64,000 nucleotides of DNA from Elusimicrobia bacterium UBA5214 (GTDB lineage Bacteria > Elusimicrobiota > UBA5214). The notes below the pieces were generated by a model. It saw only the letters and a list, made by a program, of their open reading frames with translations. It was not told the origin of the DNA and did no database searches. The stretch is from the NCBI GenBank assembly GCA_002412545.1, contig DHVG01000002.1:116598-180597 (forward strand). Reading direction: 5' to 3'. The position numbers and the translations under genes were made by a program. The stretch's first letter is position 1. The number at the start of each line of letters is the position of its first letter. Positions 40,591-49,226 of the stretch are shown one piece after another.

Positions 40591-41874
40591 TTATTCTCTT
40601 ATCTGTCCTTTTCCAAAAACAATATATTTGGTTGAAGTAAGTTCATTAAGACCCATCGTCCCCCGGGCATGTAATTTTTGGGTAGAGATACCAATTTCCG
40701 AGCCAAACCCGAAGACACCACCGTCATGCAGACGGGTAGAAGCATTGTGAAATACCGCACTCGAGTCAACTTCCTGCAAAAATTTTTTTGCGGTTTCTTT
40801 ATTTTCGGTAACGATTGTTTCACTATGTCCGGAACCATACTTATTGATATGCTCAATTGCTTCCTCTACCGAATCAACAATTTTTATTGCTAAAATCAAA
40901 GTGAGATATTCTCGATACCAATCGTCCTCAGTGGCTGGTTTAACCTCAGGAATAATTTGTTGTGTCCTTGTGCAACCACGGAGTTCTACGCCGGCTTTTT
41001 TATATTCCTCAATCATTAAGGGTAAGAATTTTTTGGCAATTTCTTGATGCACAAGTAATTTCTCCATTGCATTGCATACACCCGGACGCTGAACCTTAGC
41101 ATTATAACAGATTTTAATTGCCATCTCTATATTTGCTTCCTTATCTACATAAGTGTGACAGTTACCTTTACCATGAGCAAGAACCGGGACGGTCGCTTTC
41201 TCCCGAATTGCCCGAATCATTTCTTCACCACCACGGGGAATGACTAAATCAATATACTGGTCTAATTTAATTAACTCAGAAATTGCCTCCCGTTCAGTAG
41301 TTTCAATGAACTCAATACTTCCATCTGGAATACCATTTGCATAAGCAGTTTGTCCAATAATTTTTGCTAAGATTGTATTTGTCTTGATTGCTTCCGAACC
41401 ACCACGCAAAATTACCGCATTACCCGATTTCAAACATAGACCACTCGCTTCTATGGTAACATTGGGGCGGGATTCGTAAATCATTAAAATTACACCCAGC
41501 GGGACCGATACTTTCTGGATTTTTAATCCATTCGGTTCGGTTTTGTTTACCTTGAGCCCGCCGAAAGGTCTAGTCCATTCAGCAATAATTTTACCTACCG
41601 GGTCAGACAAATCAACAATTTCTTTTAGCCCCTTTACCATTTCACTAATTCTTTTTTCATTTAAAGTAAGACGGTCAATCAGTGCTGAAGAAAGATTTAC
41701 CTTTTTAGCATTATTCAAATCAACTTGGTTAGCAGAGAGAATTTTTGTTTTTTCTTTCTTTAAAGCATCCGCTATTGCTAAAAGTGCCTTGTTCTTTATT
41801 TCAGTACTTAAATTTGCTAATTTCCGACAAGCACTTTTTGCCCTTTCTGCTTTTTTAATCAGTTCTTCTTTCAT
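40591..41874 (-). CDS. proA: Glutamate-5-semialdehyde dehydrogenase (gamma-glutamyl phosphate reductase)
   Basis: A 427-residue enzyme for the second step of proline synthesis. Motifs: PLGVILMIYESRPNVTIEA, GNAVILRGGSEAI, IPRGGEEMI, the catalytic cysteine in RPGVCNAMEKLLVH, HINKYGSGHSE and ASTRLHDGGVFGFGSEIGISTQKLHARGTMGL. The length is standard. proC is at 29499 on the other strand; proB is not seen here. Confidence 0.96.
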   Translation of the reverse strand: MKEELIKKAERAKSACRKLANLSTEIKNKALLAIADALKKEKTKILSANQVDLNNAKKVNLSSALIDRLTLNEKRISEMVKGLKEIVDLSDPVGKIIAEWTRPFGGLKVNKTEPNGLKIQKVSVPLGVILMIYESRPNVTIEASGLCLKSGNAVILRGGSEAIKTNTILAKIIGQTAYANGIPDGSIEFIETTEREAISELIKLDQYIDLVIPRGGEEMIRAIREKATVPVLAHGKGNCHTYVDKEANIEMAIKICYNAKVQRPGVCNAMEKLLVHQEIAKKFLPLMIEEYKKAGVELRGCTRTQQIIPEVKPATEDDWYREYLTLILAIKIVDSVEEAIEHINKYGSGHSETIVTENKETAKKFLQEVDSSAVFHNASTRLHDGGVFGFGSEIGISTQKLHARGTMGLNELTSTKYIVFGKGQIRE

Positions 41875-42005
41875 TTTTCTCCTCTATCCGAAAACCAATT
41901 TGACGCTGAAATTGTTACTTCTTTTTCGTTTAAGGTCACAACTTATGACCTTATATCCAGGAATAAAAAATTGTTTTCTTTTTAATTATCTCTGTGCTGA
42001 TTTTA

Positions 42006-42533
42006 TCAATCTACACGAAAACCTATTTTCTTTTCAGGTTGCTTCGGTGGTGCCAGTAATTTATTTATAAGTTCAAAGACGACTTTAAATTGACGGTCAT
42101 ATTTCTTTTCCATTTCTTCAATTTTTCTTTTCAAATCTTCGTGTGTTGATAATATCCGTCTCAATTTTGCAAAAGTTCTCATAATCTGGATGTTCACATA
42201 GATAGCTCTTTTGCTATTTAATACACTGGAAAGCATAGCCACACCCTGCTCAGTAAAGGCGTAAGGGAGATATCCTCCTAAACTCCTTTTTGATGGTATC
42301 ACATTTTGTGATACCAAGATTTCTGCTTCTTCCTTAGTAAGTTTTAACATAAAGTCTTCCGGAAAACGGTCTTTATTTCTTTTTACCTGTTGTCTTAGAG
42401 CGATAGGTTTTACTCCGTAGAGTTCTGCAATGTGCCGGTCTAAAATTACATTTAATCCTTTTATTAAAAAGATTTTATTTTCTATTCTTTCTTGTGGAAC
42501 TATTTCTTGAATTGTGCTTTCATCTTTTTTCAT
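42006..42533 (-). CDS. ORF6N domain-containing DNA-binding protein
   Basis: I choose ATG 42533 (175 residues) because AGGTG lies about 6 nt upstream. The ORF6N domain is clear: VPQERIENKIFLIKGLNVILDRHIAELYGV, ALRQQVKRNKDRFPEDFMLKLTKEE and SKRSLGGYLPYAFTEQGVAMLSSVL. The C-terminal half is a coiled coil (RILSTHEDLKRKIEEMEKKYDRQFK). Such proteins are found in phages, plasmids and defence or integrative islands. Here it is the edge gene of a restriction island. Confidence 0.88.
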   Translation of the reverse strand: MKKDESTIQEIVPQERIENKIFLIKGLNVILDRHIAELYGVKPIALRQQVKRNKDRFPEDFMLKLTKEEAEILVSQNVIPSKRSLGGYLPYAFTEQGVAMLSSVLNSKRAIYVNIQIMRTFAKLRRILSTHEDLKRKIEEMEKKYDRQFKVVFELINKLLAPPKQPEKKIGFRVD

Positions 42534-42649
42534 TTTTTTCACCTGACAATGGTTCGGCATTGCTCACCACGGTAAAGGGATTGAACCGTTTTTTAATTCC
42601 TCCGTCCCAATTCTCCCTGTTCAATGTTTATTCCGTAAAGCGTAGAAGC

Positions 42650-42675
42650 GTAGCCGGCCCTTAAGGGTCGGCTAC
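42650..42675. terminator. GC-rich hairpin between the ORF6N and HEPN-like genes
   Basis: Perfect 11-bp stem GTAGCCGGCCC/GGGTCGGCTAC (one G-U) with a TTAA loop. A CTCTTTTCC run follows on the plus strand and AGCG-rich sequence on the minus strand. It is more likely a palindromic repeat than a strong terminator. Confidence 0.4.
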
Positions 42676-42760
42676 CTCTTTTCCGTCACAGTTGTCAAGT
42701 AGCGTCCCCTTTTCGTTAATTCCCTCTGTCCCAATTTCCTATTTTTTGATAGTCTAAAAG

Positions 42761-43288
42761 TCATTCCAATTGTTCATATTTATCTGTCCATTCCATGGGT
42801 ACGGGCGGCATTTTTGCTTGTTTGTCTATAACATCAATAACTTTTTCCGTATCCTCCACAAAATTTCTAGCATTGTCTAGAGTACATAATTTTTCCCATC
42901 TTGTTAAAGGTGAATTCTCAGAAGTGCTTTCTATTTCTTCAGTTCTCGAGTGTACTAATTTGTTTCTCAGTTTAAATATCAAATCGAATGATTGGAATGG
43001 TCGCTTACTGTTGTCAACTTGAAAATGTAATTTTTCACAGATAATTTTAAGTTTTGCTTTTGGAGACAATGACCTCTCTAAGTCAGCCCAACATTTGAAA
43101 TTTAGATTGCCTAAATGATTCAAATAACTTTCTAATGTAAAAGCACAAAAAAGACAAGTAGCCATAATTTTATATGTTTGCCCGGCCATATCATTTGACA
43201 ATTCCAAAAAATGTTTTGACGCTGTTAATAACCATTTGTATGTATAAATAATTCTGCTGGTTCTACAAGTTCTTTTCATTATCTCCAT
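42761..43288 (-). CDS. HEPN-like protein of unknown function
   Basis: A 175-residue helical protein. FCAFTLESYLNHLG followed by LIFKLRNKLVHSR contains an RX4H motif (RNKLVH) in a helical context, the hallmark of HEPN domains, many of which are RNases of toxin or defence systems. ATG 43288 has AGGGG upstream. It sits in a minus-strand row with a small membrane protein and restriction genes. The HEPN call rests on this motif and helix pattern only; an inactive HEPN-like domain is possible. Confidence 0.5.
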   Translation of the reverse strand: MEIMKRTCRTSRIIYTYKWLLTASKHFLELSNDMAGQTYKIMATCLFCAFTLESYLNHLGNLNFKCWADLERSLSPKAKLKIICEKLHFQVDNSKRPFQSFDLIFKLRNKLVHSRTEEIESTSENSPLTRWEKLCTLDNARNFVEDTEKVIDVIDKQAKMPPVPMEWTDKYEQLE

Positions 43289-43338
43289 AGTTTTCCCCTA
43301 AAATCATTTTTTCTACTTCTTGTTTGCTTGACAATTTT

Positions 43339-43554
43339 TTAATTCCCTCTGATCTGTAATATTTGGATTATAATAAAAATAATTTGGATAATACCAAGAA
43401 AAATCATGGCTCCTGATAAATAACTGCTTTTACAATTGAATTTATCTATTGATTCTCGTAAGCGTATAATTAATTCTGCTAAAGATTTTTGACTTTGTTC
43501 TAAACTTCCCCATGTAGTTCCTTTAATTATTTTACTATCACTTTCATTGTTCAT
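43339..43554 (-). CDS. Small membrane protein
   Basis: A 71-residue protein with a polar helical N-terminus (SLEQSQKSLAELIIRLRESIDKF) and a hydrophobic C-terminus (SYLSGAMIFLGIIQIIFIIIQILQ), one or two membrane segments. A strong GGGAGGGG precedes the ATG. It begins inside the end of the remnant frame upstream. It resembles small membrane partners found beside restriction genes, but I recognise no family. Confidence 0.6.
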   Translation of the reverse strand: MNNESDSKIIKGTTWGSLEQSQKSLAELIIRLRESIDKFNCKSSYLSGAMIFLGIIQIIFIIIQILQIRGN

Positions 43555-43693
43555 AGTTTACCCCTCCCGAAATTATATTTTCAACTTTTTGTTTAGCTTC
43601 GGATAAAAGTTCTTTTGTTTTTATGCGTGCTTCGTGTGATTGGCGAAAACTGGCAACAGAGTCAACAAGTGTCCTTTTTCCCGAAAAACTTGC
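43544..43693 (-). pseudogene. Remnant of a methylase/specificity-subunit C-terminus
   Basis: A 49-codon frame without a start codon reads DSVASFRQSHEARIKTKELL then SEAKQKVENIISGGVNYEQ. The AK..VE..I ending and RI..KELL pattern resemble the last helix of restriction specificity or methylase subunits. The upstream part is absent: an in-frame TAA lies just before. It probably marks recombination within the defence island. Confidence 0.4.
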
Positions 43694-43722
43694 TTATAAA
43701 TAGATATATATAACAATCCCAT

Positions 43723-44061
43723 TTATGAGTATCTTTCTTCTTGTCCAGTATGCAATTCAGGAGAATAAAGCTCGTATGTTGATAAATGGTGTTCATACCT
43801 CACTAATTTTTCTTTTTCCAGTTGATACAATATATAGTCAAGTTCGTCAGTCGGTATATCCGAGAATGCCTGGGCTATCTCCTCACGAGAAAACACTCTG
43901 GTTCCCGGTACTTTTTGTTGTTCTTTCCTCAGCCAATTGAGAACGCTTAGTTTTCTTTTTTCCTTTCTTCCTACAAACCATTTCCATAATAACTTGTAAA
44001 GTAGATTGATAATTTTTCCTTTCACTTTTCTATTTTTCCACTTTCGGATAAATGCCGTCAA
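43723..44061 (-). CDS. Winged-helix-like protein overlapping the restriction enzyme gene
   Basis: A 112-residue protein. Residues 1-40 are basic (KWKNRKVKGKIINLLYKLLWKWFVGRKEKRKL). Residues about 45-105 (LRKEQQKVPGTRVFSREEIAQAF...LDYILYQLEKEKLVRYE) have a winged-helix pattern. It overlaps the 3' end of the restriction-modification gene by 32 nt in another frame, so it is probably co-translated and may be its partner or regulator. No family recognised. Confidence 0.5.
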   Translation of the reverse strand: MTAFIRKWKNRKVKGKIINLLYKLLWKWFVGRKEKRKLSVLNWLRKEQQKVPGTRVFSREEIAQAFSDIPTDELDYILYQLEKEKLVRYEHHLSTYELYSPELHTGQEERYS

Positions 44062-47000
44062 TTAGTTTCTGGACTTCAATTGTCTTTTGAAGAGCGGTGA
44101 CAATCTTGCAATAAGGTTTTATGTCGTTAAGTGTAGTTCCTATCTTGTCCTTCAGCCATTTATCACAAACTTGATAACCTCCGATTTGGTATTTCCAGAT
44201 TTCTGGTTTTATGCCTTCAAAATATTGTTCATTATTTATATAAACTCGTCCTTTTTCATATTTTACTTTTTCAATTTTGTAATTTCCTTTACCTTGAAAT
44301 TTAGCAACCGGTGGGTCGAGTTCCGCTGATTTAAGTAAATGTAAGTCAACCAGCCTTTTTCCATATTCAGCCATTTTACTGAAAAGTTTGTAATCTTTCG
44401 TTAAAGGAATTCTCGGGAAATCCATCTTTAGAAACTCGGCGTATCTTGTTCGGTAGATATTTGAGTAAAGAATAGCATAAACATAAAAGAAGATTTGTTC
44501 CGGAGACGGTATTTTTTTAAACTCTTTGGTTAATTGTTCGACTATTTCCGGAGAGAGGTTCGGTTTTTTTGCTCCGTAATCTGCTTGTGGTTCAAAGAGC
44601 ATTATAACACTGCCTAAAGACCGTTTTTTAGGATTATCCTTTTTTTCTTGATATAGGTAAAGAGGGAAAAGGTAATTTATATCAAGGGCAGTAATAGATG
44701 TTGCACCTGCAACAACTTTATCTGTAACAAAGGCATATCTCCAATCTTCTACACTTCTTGACCGTCTAATGGTAATTAAACCTAAATTTTCTCCTGCCAG
44801 CATATGGTACATAATTTCTGGACGGGGCATACAATGAAAACCACGGGATTTGCCGGTGTAATAGGTATATCTTATATCAAAAGGTCGGTATAAAATTGGT
44901 ACTATTTTCTTTTTGTCTAATCCACTTTCTTCTAAATCCTTCTGAGCCAGTTCAACTTTCCAATCTCTTGCGTCTTTACCAAGGCTGTAAGCCTGCCTTG
45001 CCAATTCCGGATCAAGTTTTGAAAAGTTTAAAATAGTTTGCCAAACTTCTTCCGGTTTCCATTTGATAGTCAAATTGTCCCTCGCCGTAACTATCCCTAC
45101 ACTGTTAGCAAGAAAGATGTCAGTTATCTTTGGATATGAGTAGTATAACTTGAAAAGTTTTCTTTCCGTTGGAATAAAACGATAAAAAAACTCCGATTTT
45201 AGTGATATTTTTTGCCATTTAGTTGTTTTTATATCATTTTTCAAAAGCCAATCATACTTTTTTTCCTGCAATCCCCAAAGGTCTGAATGATGAACTTCGC
45301 ACTCTCTCTTTTCATCTTTCTTTTTTATGAAAAGGGCAATCGCTACTCCCTGTCGAATATCAAAGACATTTCCATCTTTAGACCCGTCAGGACATTTCCC
45401 TTTTTCTTTCGTAATATTGCCATGCAAATCTAAAATATAAATTTCATTGAAACTATTCATCAGGGATTGTCGCATTCCTCTAAAAGTTGGATTATCCAGA
45501 TAACTATGATTGGTAATAAATCCTAAAATTCCTTCACCTGCTTGGTCAATTTTCCACTGGGCAAAACGAATGAATTTTACATAATCATCTTGTAGCCATT
45601 TAGGATTTTTTTCGCCAAGCGGTTTACCATCCACCTGATAGTAAACTTTAATTTCTTTTGAAATCCATTCACCTACATTATAGGAATGTCCCGAATAAGG
45701 CGGATTGCCAAAAATAACTAAAATTGGTGTTTCCTTTTTTACCTTGCCTGCCAAATGAGATTCCTCAGAAAGGGAAACCATACCCGGAAGTTCGGTCTGG
45801 GCGAGTTCTTCCATTTCCAAAGTATTGGTTAGATAGAGTTTAAACCGGTCGTCATCCTTGAGTTCGTAGCCGAGTTCTTCTAAGAGAAAAGACATTTTGA
45901 GGTGTCCTACTGCGTAAGGTGCCATCATCAATTCAAAAGCATAAAAATTTTTGAGGATATGTTCTCTGATAAGATTTTCTTTTCCACCTTCTCCATATTT
46001 GTGAACAAATTCATTTACTACTAATTTAGATGCTTCTGCTAAAAAAGTAAGTGTTCCTGCCGCAGGGTCCAAAACGGTAACTAATTCGCTTGCAAATCCA
46101 TCCTTTCTATTAAAATGTTCCTTCAAAATACGATGCAAAGAACGAACGATATAAGATACGACGGGTTCTGGTGTGTAATATACGCCCCTCTTTTCTCTTG
46201 TTTGTGGGTCATATTCAGCCAAGAAGGTTTCATAAAAGTGGACAATTGGGTCTTTACCTTTGCCTTCATGAAAATATTTGTGAAGGATATTTTTTACATC
46301 AGTAACTGCTAATACTTCTGAAATATCATCAATAATCCATTCCATTTGTTGGGAAGGTTTACCCAGTGAAATAAAATGAAAAACATCCCTTAGAATACCT
46401 ATAGTTGGTGGAATCTTATCGTAGGCAAGTTTTCTATTAAACTCGTTTTCTGAACGAGTTCGGGCAGCAAAAAGTCCGTAGGTAATGGTTTGGGAATAAA
46501 GGTCAGCAAAATCCTCTTTTGTAAGACCACTTATTAGATATTTTCTGAATGCTTCATAAAATCCTAAAATAAATCCTTTTCCTATTTCTTCTTCTTCTTT
46601 TAGTTCTTGGGCAACGACTTCGTCTCTAAGGAAACGTGTCCTATTTGCTAATTCAATTGCTAGTGTTTTAGCATCATAAACCTTTGGCAAAGAAAAAGAA
46701 AAGAATTTCTCAAGCAGTTTAACAAAATCCTGTTCTTTTTCAACAGGTGGCACTGTTTTAAGTTTATGAACAATAAAGGGTCTACCAATAAGAACTTTAT
46801 CTATTAAAGTACCGTTGTGATAACGTCTGAATTCAAAAAAGTTAGTTAATATAAGATTGGGGAAGGTATGCCGATAGCGTTTTAACTGTTCCGTTTCTTC
46901 TGTCTGGTCTAAATCCTCGTTCTTTGGTTCCTTGGCTTCAATATACCCAACGATATGCTGACTTCCATCCCAGACCCTGAAGTCAGGATTACCGGCTTCA

Positions 47001-47155
47001 GTTTTCTTTGGTAGAGTGGTAATATGGATATTTTTTTTGCCGACCGATTCTATATATTCCTGTAGTAATCCTTCAAGGATTGAGTAGTAACTCTCTTCCC
47101 TTGCGTCTCCATGTTGGGCAACTCCAAAGATTTTTTCTAAATATGCTTTCAACAT
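44030..47155 (-). CDS. Restriction-modification fusion enzyme (type ISP/IIG-like): nuclease plus adenine-N6 methylase
   Basis: A 1041-residue protein. Residues about 30-110 carry a PD-(D/E)XK-type nuclease motif: NPDFRVWDG then GYIEAKEP. Residues about 270-580 are the N6-adenine methylase core with motif I VLDPAAGTLTFLAEAS and catalytic motif IV NPPYSGHS. The remaining 400 residues look like a target-recognition region (YRPFDIRYTYYTGKSRGFHCMPRPE). The order matches LlaBIII-type ISP or BREX-like enzymes without their helicase. A single-chain enzyme would both cut and methylate. It anchors the 42006-47155 island. Confidence 0.88.
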   Translation of the reverse strand: MLKAYLEKIFGVAQHGDAREESYYSILEGLLQEYIESVGKKNIHITTLPKKTEAGNPDFRVWDGSQHIVGYIEAKEPKNEDLDQTEETEQLKRYRHTFPNLILTNFFEFRRYHNGTLIDKVLIGRPFIVHKLKTVPPVEKEQDFVKLLEKFFSFSLPKVYDAKTLAIELANRTRFLRDEVVAQELKEEEEIGKGFILGFYEAFRKYLISGLTKEDFADLYSQTITYGLFAARTRSENEFNRKLAYDKIPPTIGILRDVFHFISLGKPSQQMEWIIDDISEVLAVTDVKNILHKYFHEGKGKDPIVHFYETFLAEYDPQTREKRGVYYTPEPVVSYIVRSLHRILKEHFNRKDGFASELVTVLDPAAGTLTFLAEASKLVVNEFVHKYGEGGKENLIREHILKNFYAFELMMAPYAVGHLKMSFLLEELGYELKDDDRFKLYLTNTLEMEELAQTELPGMVSLSEESHLAGKVKKETPILVIFGNPPYSGHSYNVGEWISKEIKVYYQVDGKPLGEKNPKWLQDDYVKFIRFAQWKIDQAGEGILGFITNHSYLDNPTFRGMRQSLMNSFNEIYILDLHGNITKEKGKCPDGSKDGNVFDIRQGVAIALFIKKKDEKRECEVHHSDLWGLQEKKYDWLLKNDIKTTKWQKISLKSEFFYRFIPTERKLFKLYYSYPKITDIFLANSVGIVTARDNLTIKWKPEEVWQTILNFSKLDPELARQAYSLGKDARDWKVELAQKDLEESGLDKKKIVPILYRPFDIRYTYYTGKSRGFHCMPRPEIMYHMLAGENLGLITIRRSRSVEDWRYAFVTDKVVAGATSITALDINYLFPLYLYQEKKDNPKKRSLGSVIMLFEPQADYGAKKPNLSPEIVEQLTKEFKKIPSPEQIFFYVYAILYSNIYRTRYAEFLKMDFPRIPLTKDYKLFSKMAEYGKRLVDLHLLKSAELDPPVAKFQGKGNYKIEKVKYEKGRVYINNEQYFEGIKPEIWKYQIGGYQVCDKWLKDKIGTTLNDIKPYCKIVTALQKTIEVQKLIDGIYPKVEK

Positions 47156-47165
47156 TTTATTCTTT

Positions 47166-48161
47166 TCAATGTTTAGTTTTCTTTTTTTCCCTCTCTCTTA
47201 AACACATCTCAGCAGCGAGTTTAACTGCGGAGAACATCGGGCGTGCGTCAGCGAGATTTTTACCGGCAATGTCAAAAGCAGTGCCGTGTCCGGGTGAAGT
47301 GCGAATGAAGGGCAAACCAAGGGTAACATTGACTAAAGAATAAGGGTCAAGCAGTTTTAGAGGTATCATTGCCTGGTCGTGATACATTACAATAATTAAA
47401 TCATATTTTTTCCACCACTGGAAAACCGTATCTGCCGGTAAAGGACCTGTAACTTGCAACTTGTAACCTGTAACTTGTTTGATTGCCGGGATGATTATCT
47501 CTTTTTCTTCCTTACCGAGAACTCCGCCTTCGCCGCGGTGCGGATTTAAGGCACAAACCGCAATTCTTAGTTTAGCAATAGAGAAATATTTTTCTAATGC
47601 TTTGGCTCCAAGTTTAATTGCCAAAATAATTTTTTCTTTAGTTAAACTATTAGCGACATCTTTTAAAGGTAAATGCCGGGTAACCATTGCTACTTTAAGT
47701 TTTTTGTTCACCATCAGCATAAGCAAATTCTTTTTCCCGGTTAATTCAGCAAGGATTTCGGTATGTCCGGAATAATTCAATCCGGCACGGTTTAATGCTT
47801 CTTTAGATATCGGTGCAGTAACCAAACCGTCCACCTGTCCATTCTGCACCAATTCTACTGCTTTTTTGATATATTCATAACTTAATTGTCCATACTCAGA
47901 GTTAGTCATACCGAAGTTTAGTTTCCTAATCTTGCCGATATTGATTAATTCAAATTCTCTATTGGAAACGACTGGAGGGTATTTTTTAAGATAAAAGTCT
48001 AAAACTGATTTTGTACCGATAACTACCGGTTGGCAAATTTGGTAAACTTCTTTCTTGGCAAGTGTTTTGATGACTATTTCCGGACCGATACCTGCAGGGT
48101 CACCGATTGTGATTGCAAGAGACGGCTTTTTACTCAATTTCGCTAATTTTGATTGTAGCAT
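47166..48161 (-). CDS. pdxA: 4-hydroxythreonine-4-phosphate dehydrogenase
   Basis: A 331-residue enzyme of pyridoxal-5-phosphate synthesis by the DXP-dependent route. Motifs: ITIGDPAGIGPEIVIK, GLVTAPISKEALNRAGLNYSGHTEILAEL with metal-binding histidine, ALNPHRGEGG and YHDQAMIPLKLLDP, and RTSPGHGTAFDIAGK. The start at 48161 overlaps the SurA-like gene by 32 nt. Residues about 232-240 (VTGYKLQVTG) come from a TAACTTG/CTTGTAAC micro-repeat (47444-47482), just before PLPADTVF. It is not a break in the active site. Confidence 0.95.
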   Translation of the reverse strand: MLQSKLAKLSKKPSLAITIGDPAGIGPEIVIKTLAKKEVYQICQPVVIGTKSVLDFYLKKYPPVVSNREFELINIGKIRKLNFGMTNSEYGQLSYEYIKKAVELVQNGQVDGLVTAPISKEALNRAGLNYSGHTEILAELTGKKNLLMLMVNKKLKVAMVTRHLPLKDVANSLTKEKIILAIKLGAKALEKYFSIAKLRIAVCALNPHRGEGGVLGKEEKEIIIPAIKQVTGYKLQVTGPLPADTVFQWWKKYDLIIVMYHDQAMIPLKLLDPYSLVNVTLGLPFIRTSPGHGTAFDIAGKNLADARPMFSAVKLAAEMCLREREKKKTKH

Positions 48162-49200
48162 TACTCCTTAATTGTTTTAAGAAATCCTGATATATTTTTT
48201 CTGCTTTACTCCGATAGAGATACTCTTGTAACTCTTCCTTCACTTCGCTATAAGTGAGTTTACTTTTTGCTTTTTTCTCTTCACATTTGATTAAATGATA
48301 ACCAAAATCAGTCTCCACAATATCGCTTACTTCGCCCACCGGTAAGGAAAAGGCAACTTTTTCAAATTCGGGAACCATATCGCCGTGGACAAAAAAACCG
48401 AGGTCGCCGCCTTGTTCTTTACTTCCCGGGTCTTCAGAATATTTTCGTGCTAATTCACTGAAATCTTCACCGTTTTTAATCTTTTGTTGGATTTCTTTGA
48501 TTTTGTTCAGTGCAGTTGTCTTATCCTGCATACTGGCATTTTTTTCTACCCGAATAAGAATATGTCTCACTCGGACACGTTCAGCAGTGCGCCGCTGAAA
48601 GAATTTGGCTAAACTGGCAATTTCATTTTCTTCTTCAGCGGATAGATTTGGGTCTTGTTTCCCGTCAATTTGGTCAACAATTTTATCGTACAATTTTGTA
48701 GTTTCTTCTTCTTTGGGTACCCCCACTTTCGCTTTTATTTCTAAATCAATAAGTTTAATCACCATCAATTGGTCCTGGATTCTTTTTTCAAAATCAGTTT
48801 CAGTTAAAGATTGTTTTTTTAATTCGGTTTGGAAATCTTCCGGGTTAGGGAAACGTTTTTTTACTTCGTTGACCCCATCCTCAATCTCTCTTTTGGCAAC
48901 CACAATTTTGCGTTTCTTTGTCTCCTGAAGTAAGATTTTTTCGTCAATCATCTGATTGAGGACATCTTTTTTTAACTGACGGATTTTTTCCGTAGTTTGT
49001 TCACTTGCCGGGGTTAAAAGTTTATATTGTTCAACTAATGGCTGGACATTTTTTTCTAACTCGGAGAGAAGGATTGCCTCACCATTAACCATAGCGATAG
49101 TTTTATTTACCACCGTTTTCTCTTGAGCAAGGACTGACTGAGTCAGTAACCAATAACCGATAACCAGTAACCAATAACCGAATTTCAAGGATTTCTTCAT
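48130..49200 (-). CDS. SurA-like periplasmic peptidyl-prolyl cis-trans isomerase
   Basis: A 356-residue exported chaperone/isomerase. Residues 1-25 are the signal peptide, whose hydrophobic core is GYWLLVIGYWLL, the translation of an AACCAATAACCGATA-type tandem repeat (49142-49183). Residues about 35-180 form a SurA_N-type chaperone region (AMVNGEAILLSELEK, QMIDEKILLQE). Residues about 205-325 are a parvulin domain: VRHILIRVE, FSELARKYSEDPGSKEQGGDLGFF, VEFEKVAFSLPVGEVSD, VETDFGYHLIKCEEK. It helps fold outer-membrane barrels, of which this window has several. Confidence 0.9.
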   Translation of the reverse strand: MKKSLKFGYWLLVIGYWLLTQSVLAQEKTVVNKTIAMVNGEAILLSELEKNVQPLVEQYKLLTPASEQTTEKIRQLKKDVLNQMIDEKILLQETKKRKIVVAKREIEDGVNEVKKRFPNPEDFQTELKKQSLTETDFEKRIQDQLMVIKLIDLEIKAKVGVPKEEETTKLYDKIVDQIDGKQDPNLSAEEENEIASLAKFFQRRTAERVRVRHILIRVEKNASMQDKTTALNKIKEIQQKIKNGEDFSELARKYSEDPGSKEQGGDLGFFVHGDMVPEFEKVAFSLPVGEVSDIVETDFGYHLIKCEEKKAKSKLTYSEVKEELQEYLYRSKAEKIYQDFLKQLRSNATIKISEIE

Positions 49201-49226
49201 ATTTCCTTTCCTCTTTTCATAATTAT

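Noticed and set aside
40538..40750. 70-codon ORF starting NGLNGLNGLNGLN
   Set aside because: The start is pure AACGGACT-type repeat and the remainder is antisense to proA.
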